A stretch of DNA of 64,000 nucleotides from Pisaster brevispinus (GCA_023634235.1 JAMKCF010000011.1:2746001-2810000), one strand, 5' to 3'. Counted from the first letter of the stretch, positions 37,201 to 52,200 are shown. Notes: generated by a model from the letters alone, not told the origin. Program-made: numbers and translations.

Positions 37201-40200
37201 TAAATTTTTCTTTGTTCAACTCTGAATTATTTTTAAATTTACCCAGTCAGTTTCCATTGTGGTTTATTACTTGATATTTGAAATAAAAGTTGCACCCCAT
37301 TTACGTGACTGCTCTGTTGCCGCTTCCCAGGTTGTATCGTAAACTTGGGTGTGATCCCTGGCTATACGGCAGTTACAGGTTGAACGGCTTCTGATTGGCA
37401 CCCCCAAACAAAGATGTTGACAAAATATTGAGACCACCAACCTTAGGGACAGATAGTTCAGTTGGTAGAGCCCCAGCATGTTAATCTGGAGGTTACAGGT
37501 TCAAATCCCGCGCTAGTCAAAGCGCAGAATTCCATGGAAAGCAGAACCATCAAATTGGACCCTGCTCCCGTAAAATTTATTTTCACTTATTAGACATTTT
37601 ATGACTGTGATAACCAATGCGGCGATTACTGTTTTTAAGCCCAAGGAAAATTTCTACTTGCCACTGAAAAAAATGAAAATAATAACATTTAAGATAAAGA
37701 AAGGAAAAAAAGTGCTGAAGTACTGCTCAACACTCTATGTGTGTTTTGCAAACTGAGGAGGGTTGTAAGTGCACGTGAATGTTTTACACAACACACAGGA
37801 CTTATGGCCTTACGCCCCATCTGATGGACAAAGCAATAATGGTGAAGTGTCTTGTTTAAGGACACAAGTGTCAAGACCGGGACTGGAACCCACACTCTGC
37901 TGATCAGAAACACCAGAGTTTGAGTCCAGTGTGCTTGACCGCTCGGCCACAACACGCCACAAAGAGTTCTAGTTTATCATTACTGAAATTTCAAATGTTA
38001 AAATTGTAGACAGAATTACAGGCCTGTATAAATAATTTGAAATTGGTTATGTATTCTTGTGGCCTGTTCCAGGGAAACTGTCCGTTTGATCCAGCTAAAC
38101 TCTTCAAATGGCAGACGACTAACCCAATGGGCAACAAGCAAAGTGAGTTTAAGCTTTTAGATTGACTTAGGTCTTGTGGCCAGTCAATTTTATGAATATA
38201 TCTGGTTTCTGACCCCAGCAAATTAAAATCTGTTAAACTTATTCGGATTTCCAAATAGTTTTTGTTTTGTTTTTTAAACAGGGGTTTCCCTTAACTTTTT
38301 TTTCCACTCGCCCACCGGACGAGTCAACCAAAATTTTGGGTCGCCCGCAAGTTTTTTCACTCGCCCGTATGTTATGCACACAATTTTCGTAGCATAAAAA
38401 AAAACCCAAAAAACCAAAAAACACACACACACACACGGAAATTTCCGTTTTTGGACCTTCTTATCCCCTAATTTCTTCCCTTAATAATCCTTTTTTCATC
38501 AACTACCATTTTCATGGATTTTTGATTGGAGAATGGGTTTTATAGAACTTCTTTTGCAATGAAATCTTCGTGTTAACGATCGATCGACGACGCACGATGG
38601 AGAAAAAAAGCAATGAACTTTGCCCTGCAACGCCCTCTATCGGCAAAAGTTGTCGATGCTGGAATAGCCTTAACCCAACGCTGTGTATAGTACAGAATCC
38701 GCGGGCGTGCGCGCCACAATGTGCAGCATTTCTTTACTCGACTCGTGAACGTGTACAGAGTTGGAGGCTAGCCAAGCTTTCTTATGAATATGTAGTTTTT
38801 AACGGGCCAATCACAGCGTGCGGAATGTTGGTTAGGATGGACTTTGGACCTGCTGTTGTACTGTACAATACACCATGTGCTGTGTGCGTGCGTGGACTAC
38901 AGGCGGGCGAGCGAACGTTGTGGGGCCTGTGGATACTCGCTACCATTACCATGTGGTTATGTGCATGCGTGGACTACAGGCGGGCGAGCGAACGTTGTGG
39001 GGCCTGTAGATACTCGCTACCATTACCATGTTGTCGATGCTGGAATAGCCTTAACCCAACGCTGTGTATAGTACAGAATCCGCGGGCGTGCGCGCCACAA
39101 TGTGCAGCATTTCTTTACTCGACTCGTGAACGTGTACAGAGTTGGAGGCTAGCCAAGCTTTCTTATGAATATGTAGTTTTTAACGGGCCAATCACAGCGT
39201 GCGGAATGTTGGTTAGGATGGACTTTGGACCTGCTGTTGTACTGTACAATACACCATGTGCTGTGTGCGTGCGTGGACTACAGGCGGGCGAGCGAACGTT
39301 GTGGGGCCTGTGGATACTCGCTACCATTACCATGTGGTTATGTGCGTGCGTGCGTGTTTTACTTATGAACGATCGTGATCGCGATCGCGATCGCGGCCAC
39401 ATTAAATCTAGCAAATGTAAATACTTCCCAAACCATTTTACAAACTTAGAAATAATCTCTCTCTGGGATTTTACCACTGTACCCCTCATTTATTGTGAAA
39501 AGGAACAAATTTTTGACTCGCCCAGCGGGCTAGTAAAGGAAGGGTTTTGACTCGCCCACCGCTGTTTTCACTCGCATTCGACGACCGGGCGACTGCTAAT
39601 TTCGAACCCTGTTAAATCACCAATAAAAAGACTTTCATCTGGTTCCTGTAAACCAAGAATTAAAGCTCCTAAAAACGTTACAACCTCTGTAGGTTTAGCC
39701 ATATGCATCTCTAAAACCACCTCAACTCCTAGATGATGAGAAGCAAAAATCAGTTTCTCATAACCTCATTACAGACGGAACGGAGATGCCTCATTTCTCA
39801 CAGGCTCATCTTGTTAGTCAGTACGCTTACACAGAGGCCTTCCGATTCACCTACTACCTCTACCAAGGCAGACCCTCGTTTGCCTACCTGGCCTTTCTTA
39901 CAAGTCAACTGCAGGATGGTGGCACACTGACAAAGAAGAGGTAAGATCATTTTGAAAGACTTTTCTTGAGTGTAACTTCTGAAATTGAACTAAATTTACC
40001 CAGTCAGTGGTTTTGTGGTTTACTACTTGATATTTGAAATAAAAATTTGTATCCCCTCTGTTGATTCCACTTCAACTTTCCAGGTTTCGTTGACGTACAA
40101 GGCTTTAGTTCTTAAGACACTTTGCAGGAATCCTTGGGTTTTTAGTTTTTTATATTTTTTATTTTGGGTTGAAAAAAGAAAAATGGACCACCAACATTAC

Positions 40201-43200
40201 GGCTAGATCCTCACTTGGTAGAGCACTGGCACATTAATCTGGACGTTGCAGGTCCAAGTCCCGCTCCAGTCAAATTTGTTTTGTTCAACGTTAAATTGTT
40301 TTACAAATTTACAAAGTCAGTTTCCCTTGTGGTCTATAACCTTTTATCAACAGTTTTATTAACCCAATATCTGTCCTTTTAAATGTTGTGCTGTTTTACT
40401 GTTTGTGCGTTTGGAAGCCCATGTGCTGCTAAGTCAATTTTGTATTCGTTTTACAACTAAAGCAGAAAATTCTTTCAAAATGAAAATTGGGATCCATGAG
40501 TGATTAACAACATTCTCCATATATCCAGGGTCCTGCAGGCCTACCTCAAGGCTTACAGTATTGCCATCAGGCACTTGTCTAACCGAACCATCGCTTCTGC
40601 CTGCGTCGCATTCGTTGAGATGCTCGGTCAGGACAGTATGTCCATACGGATTGACCTCCAAGCTGCCTTGGCCATTCTAGAGAAGAAATCTTCCAACGGG
40701 GATGGCGGAGGAAAGACCAGAAAAGACCAAGATTTGGAACAAAATCTAGGTAGACTTAACAAATCTTTGTCAATTTAAATGTATTTAAAAATATAAGATA
40801 TGTTGGAAAACACTGTCCTCAAAAACTGAGGAATTTTTCAAGAAGATTTGATCTGAAAATCAGGTTATGGGACATCTAAGAAAACTGCGAATTGGAATGG
40901 AATTTTTGTTGAGGCAATAGAGGGCGTCTCACTCCCTGGTCCCCTTCATTGTTCTCAGCGATGAGAACAATGGAAAGGAAGCGGTGAGTAGGTCGCCAGC
41001 TATCATCTCAAAAATTTGCCATTGTTGTTTTGATGATAAAAATCAAAGCTTGACAAAGTTCTCATGGAATGTAAAATTCAATTCCATTTAATGAAATCTG
41101 TTTATTTGGCGTGTGAAATCACATGAAACTTGCATTCCATCTGTTACATATTTTTGTAATGTCAGTGGCAGCTGTATGGTATCTCATAAAGTTAATTTTC
41201 AGTAAGCAAACATTTTTATAAGGGTTCACAATCTGCAGCCAACCATACCACCGCCAGAAAACGCCGGGGCAGACCCCTTCTCTAAACCCCTTTCTCTTAA
41301 CGATAACTGTAACTGGGTTCTTTTACATCCCATCCAAAGGACAAAGCAAGAATGGTTCAGTATCTTGCTCAAGGACACAGTCAAGACCGGGACTCGAACC
41401 CACACTCTGCTGATGAGAAACACCAGAGCTTGAGTCCAGTGCTCTTGACAGCTCTGCCACGACACGTCACAATTCTTTCAGAACCTACCAACAACTCATG
41501 CCTAGTTCTGTTTGATTTGACAAAAAACATCTCACAAATGTAAGATGAATACATGTTTTATCTGTGGAAACGTTTGTTTCAATTGCAGTGAGGATGCTTC
41601 TTGCATGTCTTCAAGGAAGTGGAAATGCCAAAGAGTTGTTGCAGTTGTTGGAGGATGCCATCACGTACAAACTCAACCTTGCCAAAACTAAACTGTAAGT
41701 CTACATAAATGGATTTTAAATATAAAAAAATATTCTATTTTGTAGCTTGATGAAAACTGTATGCTGAGTGCTTCCTGAGTCCTGCAGAAAAAAAAATCCA
41801 CAGGAATATTACTCGGTTGGGATTCAAGCCCACAAATGTATTAACTGTTTGGACATACGATAAAGGGATGTATTAAATAGATGAATGTTTATATATCTAT
41901 AGATGAATAGATTTAGCTGTTGCAAACTGCTTGCCAACCAAAATGACCAATGGTATAAATGCAAAAAAAGTGTTAATGGATCCACATTTCAGCCCCAGAA
42001 GAGTCTTTGTCAAAGGCTAAAGTGAAAGACCCTGCAAGGGTTGAAGCATTAGGGCCTGAACAGTTTCTTGTCAATAAATAAAGTAATAAACTTTGTTTGT
42101 GTAAGTTAACGTGTGAACGAAACAGTTTTCAAACTTTACTAGGTCAGTATTTTGTGCAAAACTTTTGTGCAAATTCCTGTGCTTTTGCGCAAATTTATGC
42201 GCCAAACTTGCAATCCAAACCTCTGTTGATTCTCTCCCTAGCAAAGCTACACATAAATAATTTCAACAATAACAAGTAAAGGTTGTGTCATGTGATTTGC
42301 TTTTACTCAGGACATCTTGGGAGGCTTCAGAAGAATGGACATTGGTAATTCTTTTATGTCGTCGTCATCAGCTACCTCTTAGTGAAGTCTACCTGATACA
42401 GTGTGCTTCAGACAACCAGTGGCTACACTTCACTTGCTTTGTACAGGCACATCAGTACCCTAAAGACCAGGTCAGGGCTTAGCTTAACGTTGTCTCATAA
42501 AAATACAACATGTTCTGTCATTCAAAAGAGTTAGCAAAGTGCCTCACAATGATGTTGTCAGATGTTTAGATGAGCAAGTTCCTTTAATCTTATTTCCCCC
42601 TGCACGTGGTTAGGAAATATCCAGTACCAGGCAAAGTCCTCCAGTCATTGGAAGATCAACACCCATATGTTTGGACTCGGATAAGATTAATGTGTTTACA
42701 TGTTACTGTGATATTACTGTGGAGTTGCTTTGGTGTCATTGTGGTCTTACTGCAGTGTTACTGTGGTGTTACTGTGGTGTTACTGTGGTGTTACTGTAAT
42801 GTTGCTGTGATGTTTCTACAATGTTGCTGTAATAGTACTGTGGTGTTACTGACCTTGCAAATGTAGTGATGGTAAAAATGAGATTGGCATGCATGTCAAA
42901 ACAGTGGCTGGTGATCAGCTTGGCTCAGTGAATTCTTTCCAGTCTTTCACCTCCATGGACCCTGGTTTGAATCCAACCATAGACCAGAGCCTTGCATGTG
43001 GATTGGGTTTTCTGTCCCCACCTGATTGCGTGGGTTTTCCCCATTGGGAATTTCCCCCCACATCTAAAATTTACCATTTCTTCTTGTTTCCTATTCATCC
43101 TGTTGTTGATGCTAAATTTGTTGTTGGGTGTCATTAAAATAAATGTTAATGTAGTTTTATTGTGGTGTTACTATGGTGTTACTGCGGTGTTACTGACCTT

Positions 43201-46200
43201 GCAAATGTGGTGAGGATTTAAATTAGTTTACACTATTTTTTCACACAGGTCTTGGATCTTCTGAAGAAATTCAGCTCCACCACAGTCAGGGAGCACCTTC
43301 ATGATGCATTCCGTAACCTGCACATTGGCCCAGCCCTCATCAGAGACGACCCGCAAGGGCTTAAACAGCGCTCTCAATCATCCCAACGAGTACGGGATGT
43401 TAAGGCACACTACTATCAACGAGTTGGATTCCACCTAAGGAGAAGTGAGTCCAGAAATATTGCATGAAAAATATCAAATTTGTGTTGTGGTTTTGTTTAG
43501 GGTAGCCTGAACATCTGACGTCGCACTTCGAGGCTCGTGAATAATGCCAGATACCAGCCTTGAGCACCTGGTGGGATCCTGTCATATGTACCTTTGACCT
43601 CCCATCCCGTTCACACATGTACACACATTATTCACACGCAGCTTGAAGCAGACGATCGAAAGCACGGTTAACTGCGGGTGTAAACGTAGCTGACAAACTA
43701 CGTCACTTCGGAGCAGACCAATCATAATGCAGAAATTGAAAGCTTACGTCACTGCAAATTTATCCACTGATATCATTGGGTCTGTAAGACCAGTGCCTGT
43801 CTTTATCCTTGCTGGAAAAGACAGGGACCAGTCCCCTGACTATGTTAAGGTTTGCTTTAGGGAAGTCTTTCTGACACTAGGGGGCAGCAGATGAGAAAGA
43901 TTAGGTCAGGCTAGTTGATATGTTGAGGAGACAGGTACGATTCTTAAAAGAACCATCAACAAAAACAGTTCCTGTAAAGAACCAGTCTGATAGATTACAC
44001 TCAGAATTTGGTTTCTTCAGAGTTGTTTTAGACACTAGGAGACTAGAACAGCAAATATGACCAAAGTGAACTCATGTGAACTCAAATTTTTTACATAAAA
44101 CTGAGGATTTGGTCCGAATGTCAATCTCTTTCATTGGTTGAAAATTACAGACCCAAGTAACATGTTACTGAAAAAAGCTTCTTTCTTAGTGGTTGGAAAT
44201 AGATGTTCGAACCAAATCCTAAGTTTTTTTGGAAAAAAATTGAGTTCACATGAGTTAACTTTGGTAATATTTGCTGTTCTAGGAGTTTCTGTGAAGAACC
44301 AGTCTGATAAATCACACTTGAATATAGTGAGACTACAATTCAGCATACATGACGTACCACTTGCTGAAACCCATATCAATCCTTAAATATACAAAGCCTG
44401 AAATATTTTTAAAAAGAACAAAAATTGTAAGATTTACTGAAATGTTGGTTTTCATTGGTTACACAGCTGCTGGTATAAGTTCTGAGGACGACACAACATG
44501 TGGAAGCGATGAGGCTTTATCAACTGATGATAGCACTGTACAACCTACTGCTCCACAAGGTATGTCTGTTAGCATAGTGGCTACAAAAATAGAATACAGA
44601 GAATGCATTTGCTTGGTAGGGTCCTAGATTGGCAAATACTCGAAAAATTAATGACCATAAAAACTTACTTGGTGAGAAGCACTGCAGCTGTTGATAGTAA
44701 AAACTATTTTGAGAAAGGATTCCCTTCGAAGTAATATGTTTTGGATAATTTCTTACCCCAAAACATTTGAATCGTTTGTCAGATTCCTGTCCAGTCCCAA
44801 ATGCTGCTGCCAGATATGCTGTTGGTACCCACTGTCACCTCGCTAAACGTGGATGGATTGGATATTCTAGTGAAAACTGTCTTAGTTTTTTGCTTTTTTA
44901 TCAGCAAGTAGACACTGTATTCAGCTGAAACTTTCACATGTGACTTTTATTGTATTTTCCTTTAAAATGTTGCTTATGTATTCTCCCTTTCCTTCAATCT
45001 TTCACCTAATTCCATGGTGATTATGTTCAGAGCTAAACATCGGTAGAGTTCCCAAGGATCTCTTCAGTGTCCTATTTGAATGTAACACTTCACCCGTGCC
45101 ATGGAAGTCTCTACTAGCCCATGCAGTGATACTCGGGGAACCAGTGCTTGCCATCATAGCGTCATGCTATAAGGTGTGTTTAGGGATTGATGTCTAATTT
45201 ATCCATTGCCGCAACTTTCCCTCCAAAGTAATGGAAACAAAATGAACTCGGATGAAAGATTTCTGCAAAAGTTTTTGAAAAAGTATTTTCTGTGGTTACA
45301 ATTTACACCAAATCACAATTTTGTAGAGCTGGTAAGCAGAAAGAACTACCTCACCAGAAAAACATCATGTCATAGACGCAGAAAAATACACCTTGCTGCT
45401 TTGCATACAATGAACAAACTTAAACAATCAAGGTCTGCAAAGGGTGCTGCATGAAGACCAAAACTGTGAACATTTTTCCTAAAATACACTCTCCTGGGGG
45501 AAACTGTAGAGGGCGCTCTGTAAGTAACCCCTATTGATGCATTTCTTTTTGCTAATACAATTCATGTCTCCACTTGTTTTCATTCTTATTCACCATAGGA
45601 CTGTGCTCCTTTAGACTGTCTCTGCACATGGTTGTTGACCTCTTTTGATGACCCAACCTCTACCAATAAGGTCACAGAGTCGATGACCTCAGTCCAGTGG
45701 CACAGCTGGACGCTGGAAGAGCTGACGTTGATTATTGAGGTTGCCATGACAACTGGTTTAGTGACGCTCTTGGCCAAAGGGTTCTACATATTTGATAAGG
45801 TGAATGCAAAGTCCGAACTTGTTAGGTTGTAATGTGAGAAAGTAAATTGTGATGTTTGTTGGGTGGTAATAATAATGCTGGGTTCTTATATGGCGCACAT
45901 ATCCGAGTAACTTGATGAAGGCGTTTCTACAACAACATTGTTGTCCCTGTTCGTCGGGCATACTTGGACCATTCCTCAAACTTTCACAACTCCCTAGGGA
46001 GTAAACAACCTCAAGCTGCTTAAATTAACACTAGGGGTTAATCCAACATAACGTTGGGACAATGAAAACGGGTGAGTTTGAAAAATGTCAAAATGTTGTG
46101 TCTCTCTCAGAATAGCCCGAATATACACACAAAACCCATAGGCATCGAGATACAACGTTTTTGCACGGAGCATTTTTGTGCGAGATCTGATGTTGCAAAA

Positions 46201-49200
46201 TCAAGATGCGTTGTTTTTTGCACTGAGTTGATAATAATGCTGTATCAGCCCTCGCAGGTCACATTTACACACATGAATTAAGAGAAGAAATGTATAGTTA
46301 AGTGTCTTGCTCAAGGACACAAGTTTCATGACCGGGATTCGAACCCTTACACCAATGAATAGGCTATCAGAACTCAAGTCTAATGTGTTGGAATGCTTGG
46401 TCACAACACGCCACAAATAAGTCCATCAAATTAGAAAGATCATGATAATATTGGTTTCGTATAAAAGAAAATGTCGCACAGCAACATTGAAGGCTTTCAG
46501 TGAAAATGTTGTCAAAGCTTACAAATGAGAATTCTATGGAATGTTCGGAAAATTCATTTTTCAAGATTTCTAGTTCTTTTATTTTAGCTCTGACAAAATG
46601 GCTTCTGTTGGCAAGTTTTTGTTTTGAGGTTATCTAGAGGTGTACTTCATAATAATTAATCCCCAATTACTAGTACACTGAGAATAAAAAAAATTGAAAT
46701 CCTCTTGTTACTTAAGTTTTATACCTAGATGAGGAAGAGACTTTTCTTTCTTGCAAACACCAGCTAATGTTTGTCTTGCTCATGTTGTGAATTTTTTTTC
46801 AGGACTGCGCCTTAAATCCTTTTCTGAATTTCTGCGAGGCAATGTTGGTCAAATGTGATACATCTCAAGCTAAGATCTGCCTGCAGGACTTCAAGGCTGC
46901 TATTCTTAAGGTAATTATTAGAAAGGTGCTGCGGCGCATTCAGCTGCCACTGCCAGAAACACCAAGGCAAACCCCTTCTCTTTGCGATGAGTGTAACCGG
47001 GTTCTTTAATGTGCATTATACAACTGACGGAACCTACGACTTTACATCCCATTCGAAGGACAAAGCAATAATGGTTAAGTGTCTTGCTTAAGGACACAAG
47101 TGTCACGACCGGGACACGAACCCACACTCTGCTGATCAGATGTGTTTCTCTTTTCTTGTTGGATTGTTCAGTGTCGCAGAAAGGGTATCTCAGGATCAGG
47201 GTCTCAGAGTCCACGGACCTCACTGGATTTCAAGATTGGAAATCTGAAGTGGTTTGAGGAGACAGCAAGCTCTGTGGTTCTATCCATGGTGGTGACTAGC
47301 TCCACCTACTGGGATACCTGCTCTCTGCTTGAGGTCTTGGCTCATGCAAACTTCTCCAGGATTGTGTCGAGACAAGGTATGCCAGTCAGGACAAAGTAAG
47401 GGATGGAGGGGTTAGGTTCAGAGAAGGGGTACATAGTGGAACAAAGAGCACTTTGGTCTTCAAGATTGTTTGTAGCTTCACCTTGTGAGTAACTTTGTGT
47501 TTGCCAGAGGTTCTTGTTCATGCATACAGCTCCAGGACTGTTTCTAGCCAAGGGTTTGAGTTTGGATACATGAGGATAGAGAGGGCATCTTAGACAAGTA
47601 GACAGTGAGGCATGTTGTTCTCTCAAACATGTTTGCTTCGATAGAAAGCTTTGAGGTTATTTGACTTTTCTTTCCACAGACAACTAAAGATAGTAGTTTC
47701 TTTTTATGGGTTTTTGTGCTATTTTGACTGTACTTTTTTTTGGTGATTGCCCAAGAAATAAAATAAATACAATCATAATAAAATTGAATTCAAAGAAGGG
47801 GATTTGTAGCTACACCAACATGTACTAGATTTGTGAAACAGGCTTCCTGGCTCATGCAAATTTCTCGTACACAAAAGCCGCTTTCAAGTAATCGCTTCAA
47901 ATCGTTGACTACTTTGTTTCCCAGCCCCTGATTTCAACAAGCTACACAAGGTGACACAAGCCCTGACGGACACCCCGATACAAGCCCAGATAACTCGTCT
48001 TGTTGGTGTCACTGAGCCGGAGTACACGGCAGAGTGTAACAGAGTTTTACAATGCTTGAAAGAGACAAAGTCATTTAAGAAGGCCAAGGAGTTTGCGAGT
48101 GTGGCGGGACTTCCCGTAGATCAAGTCGTCGTGGAACAGGTATTACAGATTAGATTTTCATTTGAAACTTTTTGCCCAATCTTGATTTGTGTTGGTATTA
48201 CAATTTTCAAAGAGAAACAAGAGCCTAGTTAAGGTTGCTATCTCTTTTGGGGTTGAACAAAGACAAATTTACCAGAGCGGGATATGAACCTAAGACCTCC
48301 AGAAATGTTCTGTCAACCCAAAATGATTTAAAATTGGCCCAGTCAGTTTCTTGTGTGGTTTTTACTCGATCTTTACTATCCCTTGGCAACTTTGTCTGTT
48401 TTCGTGGATAAATCAGGCATGCAACTTTTCAGCTGGTCCTCTGATTTCTTCGTTATTGATTTTTCAGATGTGTCATTGAAAATTTTAGACACAATACAAA
48501 AGTTTTGCTGTGCCTGGCACTTTCCTCTTGTTTTGGCCATCTGCAATTGCTGCAGTTTTGGTGTGGAAAATGCTTGCCTCTCACCAGTGTGGCCCTGGTG
48601 CGATTCACGCGGCCAGGGCCATATGGGAATATAGTTGTGCGTTAGTTCTTTCACGTGTCACAAGGGTTTTTCTCCTTCCGGATAAATCAAACTCTTTAAC
48701 CTCTGGCTGTGCTCTGTGGTCATATATGGGTCAATCTGGCTGGCTGCTAAAGGCGCCTCTACGTGCCTGTTGCTCAAACACATTGTAGCTGCGTCCTTCG
48801 CAATTCAGCCTCTCAGGTGCGAGTAAGGATGATTAGCTTCCCAAATAATGATTTTAAAATGCCTGATATATATTTTCAAGTGCTGATTGTCCTTACAAAA
48901 TTAAGTGACAAACATTTCCTAAATCAGTTCCATGGCATGACATTTTATGGAAAGACCATTATTGCTACAGATGTAAATGTGTATTTTTTTGGTTTTCATT
49001 CCCATTTCTCCACAGTTACTTTTTGACCTGAATGACCTCCAGAGGTCAAAGGTCTGGAACGCTGAGTCGGGCAGGATGATTTTTTGGAAAACGTGTCACA
49101 AAACATTCAAGGCGAACCGTGTTATTGGGAGTACAGCATCAACATTTTTCCAAGTAAGTTCTGGATTCTATCTGCTGTGAACCCATCAAAATCCAATAGC

Positions 49201-52200
49201 AAGATAAGCTTAATTTTAGTTTCACATCCATCAAACAACTTTAAAAATGCTGAGGAAATGAGGTGGACTTGGTTAAAGGCTAAAGTCACTTAATCCTCGC
49301 AGTGCCCTGGGCAGATTAACCAGTTCACAACGGTATTAACAAAAATTTACTGTGCCTCTGGGCAAAATTAATCTTTCAGAAACATTTCAGATTTTCAGGA
49401 GTAATTTTTTTTTAGAGAATATCGTCACAATGAAATCCTAGCTAAACAAGGTACTCATAAAATGCACTGGGATCTTTTGTTCTCTTGGGAGAAATTAAGG
49501 TATGTCTTCATTGTGAATCGGCCAACCACTGGCTGATAATAGGCCATGGTATGCTTGAATCTCAGACTTGCCTCCCATATGCCAAACACAATGATAAACA
49601 ATTGTGGCAGCCTATCAATCTTTCGTAATCCTCATTTGTACATCAAAAGAATGAAGGTCTGGAATCAGGGGTTACACAACAATCCTTAAAAAAGGGAGAC
49701 TTGGAGCAGGAATTCCAGTACCCATGTCCCTCTTTGCATGGTGAGTGTATGCCTGTGCACAGTTACGCAATGGAATGTCCGGACCTAATTATATGTCAAC
49801 CGGCCAAACGATCGCAACCAAAAGAGTACATTCCGAAACGATTCCAAAATGTACATAAAAGTCCACCATATCTCTGTTTTTTAAAAATCAGGTTTAATAA
49901 AAGTGGTTAAATCAGCCCAATTTGTAGCACTTTCGTAGTGGTTAAAATACACCATGTGACCTTTAGATGGAAGTCTAAGTATTGGCTGAAATAACATTTG
50001 TGAAGTCAACTTTAAACTTATGTATGCCTTGACCTTAGTCATTGTGTCTAGAAATTTCAGTTGAAATTTTTATTTAAAAAGTGGCTATGTACAGCTTAAA
50101 ATGCATGGCATTACACAAAGTCATTACAGAGCACTGCTAAGGTTAATATATAGATCCCTTGAACAACCCGGAACACACCTCTACACAATGCGTTTCTACC
50201 ATTTCCACCATTTTGTGAGTCAATTCCTTTGTGTACATTTTGACTTCCAAGATGGCGGACAGGAAAGTTTGGGTCTAAGTGCGCTGTGTCGTACAAGGGG
50301 TCAATATGTAGACTTTATTTGTCCTCTTTATCGAGTGAACATTTGTTTTGCTTGGCCTTTGTAGAATCAGGTCAGTGAGCAGAAAGACTTGCACGCCAGA
50401 GAGAAAGCCACTTTGCTTAGTCTGGCTCAGAGGTGGGTATCTCAACAGACTGATGCAACTTCACAAGAAAAAGCGGCTGCAGAGAGGCTACAGCAAGAGG
50501 CATGGCGCTGGAGACTAAGAGCTGAGGTGGAAAAGGTGAAAATTGTCCCTGTATTTCCTTAATTAAAAAAACTTTCTCGAAATCCTGTAAAGTGTCTGAA
50601 GAATTGAACCCTTGTATGTCAAAGGAAACCTGAAATTGTAACTGTAAAATTTTGATGGGAACAATCTGTCTCATCAAGTAAAGCTTAGGAACCCGATTCC
50701 CCCGAATCTCCCTCCCCGCACCCCCGGGAAATGTGGCAAATGACTGAGCTCAATGTGACAGATAATTTATGTGAGAAACATGGTGAGATTCCCTGTTAGG
50801 TGTGCAACATAAAAATGATAAAACTGTGGTGTGTCGTGGCCGAGCAGTTTTGCGCAGTGGACTCGAGCTCTAGTGTTTCTGATCAGCAGAGTGTGGGTTC
50901 GAGTCCCGTTCTTGACACCTGTGTCCTTAAGCAAGACACTTAACCATTCTTGCTTTGTCCTTTGGATGGGACGTAAAGCCACAGGTCCTTTGTGTCATGT
51001 AATGCATGTAAAAGAACTCAATACACTTTTTACGACGAGAAAGGGTTTGCCTCGGTGTGTCTGGCATGATGATAGTCGGCATCAGATTGCGCCGCATCAC
51101 CTGGTAAAAACAAACATATCTGCACCCTCTTTCATCTTACGCCAATATGCCTCACCACACCCTGTGTCCTTGACATCCAGATCCATCTTGTGCTGTGTTT
51201 TAATTCTCAGATGGAGACCATCTCTGTCCCTGCTTCACTGCTAGAGGGCGCTTTCAGTACTGACCCTGACGATAGGTTTGGTGATATGGACTGCAAGTGT
51301 CTCATATCAGAGGAGTTGCTCTACGTTGCTGATGTCAAGGTGGATCCATACTCCCCTCCGATCCTTAAAGATGAAAAGGTAACAAATTTGGCCAAATTAG
51401 CTCAGTATAAAAAAACTTGCTTTGAAGAAATATTACATTGTTTGTGGCTGGATTCCTGCAGACTTTTGCTCAGCAACGTATTTGTTTGCGGTAACTTTTA
51501 ATTGAAAGCTTCAGTTTCTGTAATCTTGTAAGCAGAAAATATGAGTTTGTAATGAACATGAAGTATGAACGTATTGTATGAAGAATTGGAACAAAGTTTG
51601 GTTTGTTTTTAAGTTCATCACATTCGGCAAAGAGGCAAATAGTACACGTAAAGTAACTCACAGAAAATTGTCGCATAAAAAGTATCTAAATTCTGGGTGA
51701 ACAAAGACAAATTGACTAAAACAGGATTAGAACCTGCAACCTTCGGATTTACTTGCTGGTGCTCTACTATTTTAGTCAAGTAGCCCTATGTTGGCAGTCT
51801 CCCTATTTTGTCAATGTCTTTCTTCTGGGGGCGATTCTGAATCCATTCCATCGTCATCTGATCCACAGGAGGTAGCAGCTTTGAATTTGATCTTGGGCAA
51901 GCTTCTTGACAAGTGCTGCATCAAGAAAGCTTATCAACTAGCCAAACAATTCAACCATCCCCACGAGGATCTGTCCATCATACTCACCAGCATCCAGCTA
52001 GCTATGGGCCTCATTGCATCCAATCAGATGAAGCCTGACATGAAGAGGATGGTGGCAGCAGTGGGATCCACAAGTCTAGGAGGTGTAGGAGGTAGTGGAG
52101 GAAGGCGAAGTAGAAAGATGAGTGATGCTTGGAAGGGTATGATGTCTAGAGGGATGCTCACAAGATCTGCAAGTAGTAAGTTCTCTTCATTAAGGGTTTA

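Noticed and set aside
38570..39550. 326-codon open frame in SPG11 intron 18
   Set aside because: It repeats itself because of the 381-bp (127-codon) duplication and has no recognisable domain. Its length follows from the duplication being divisible by three.
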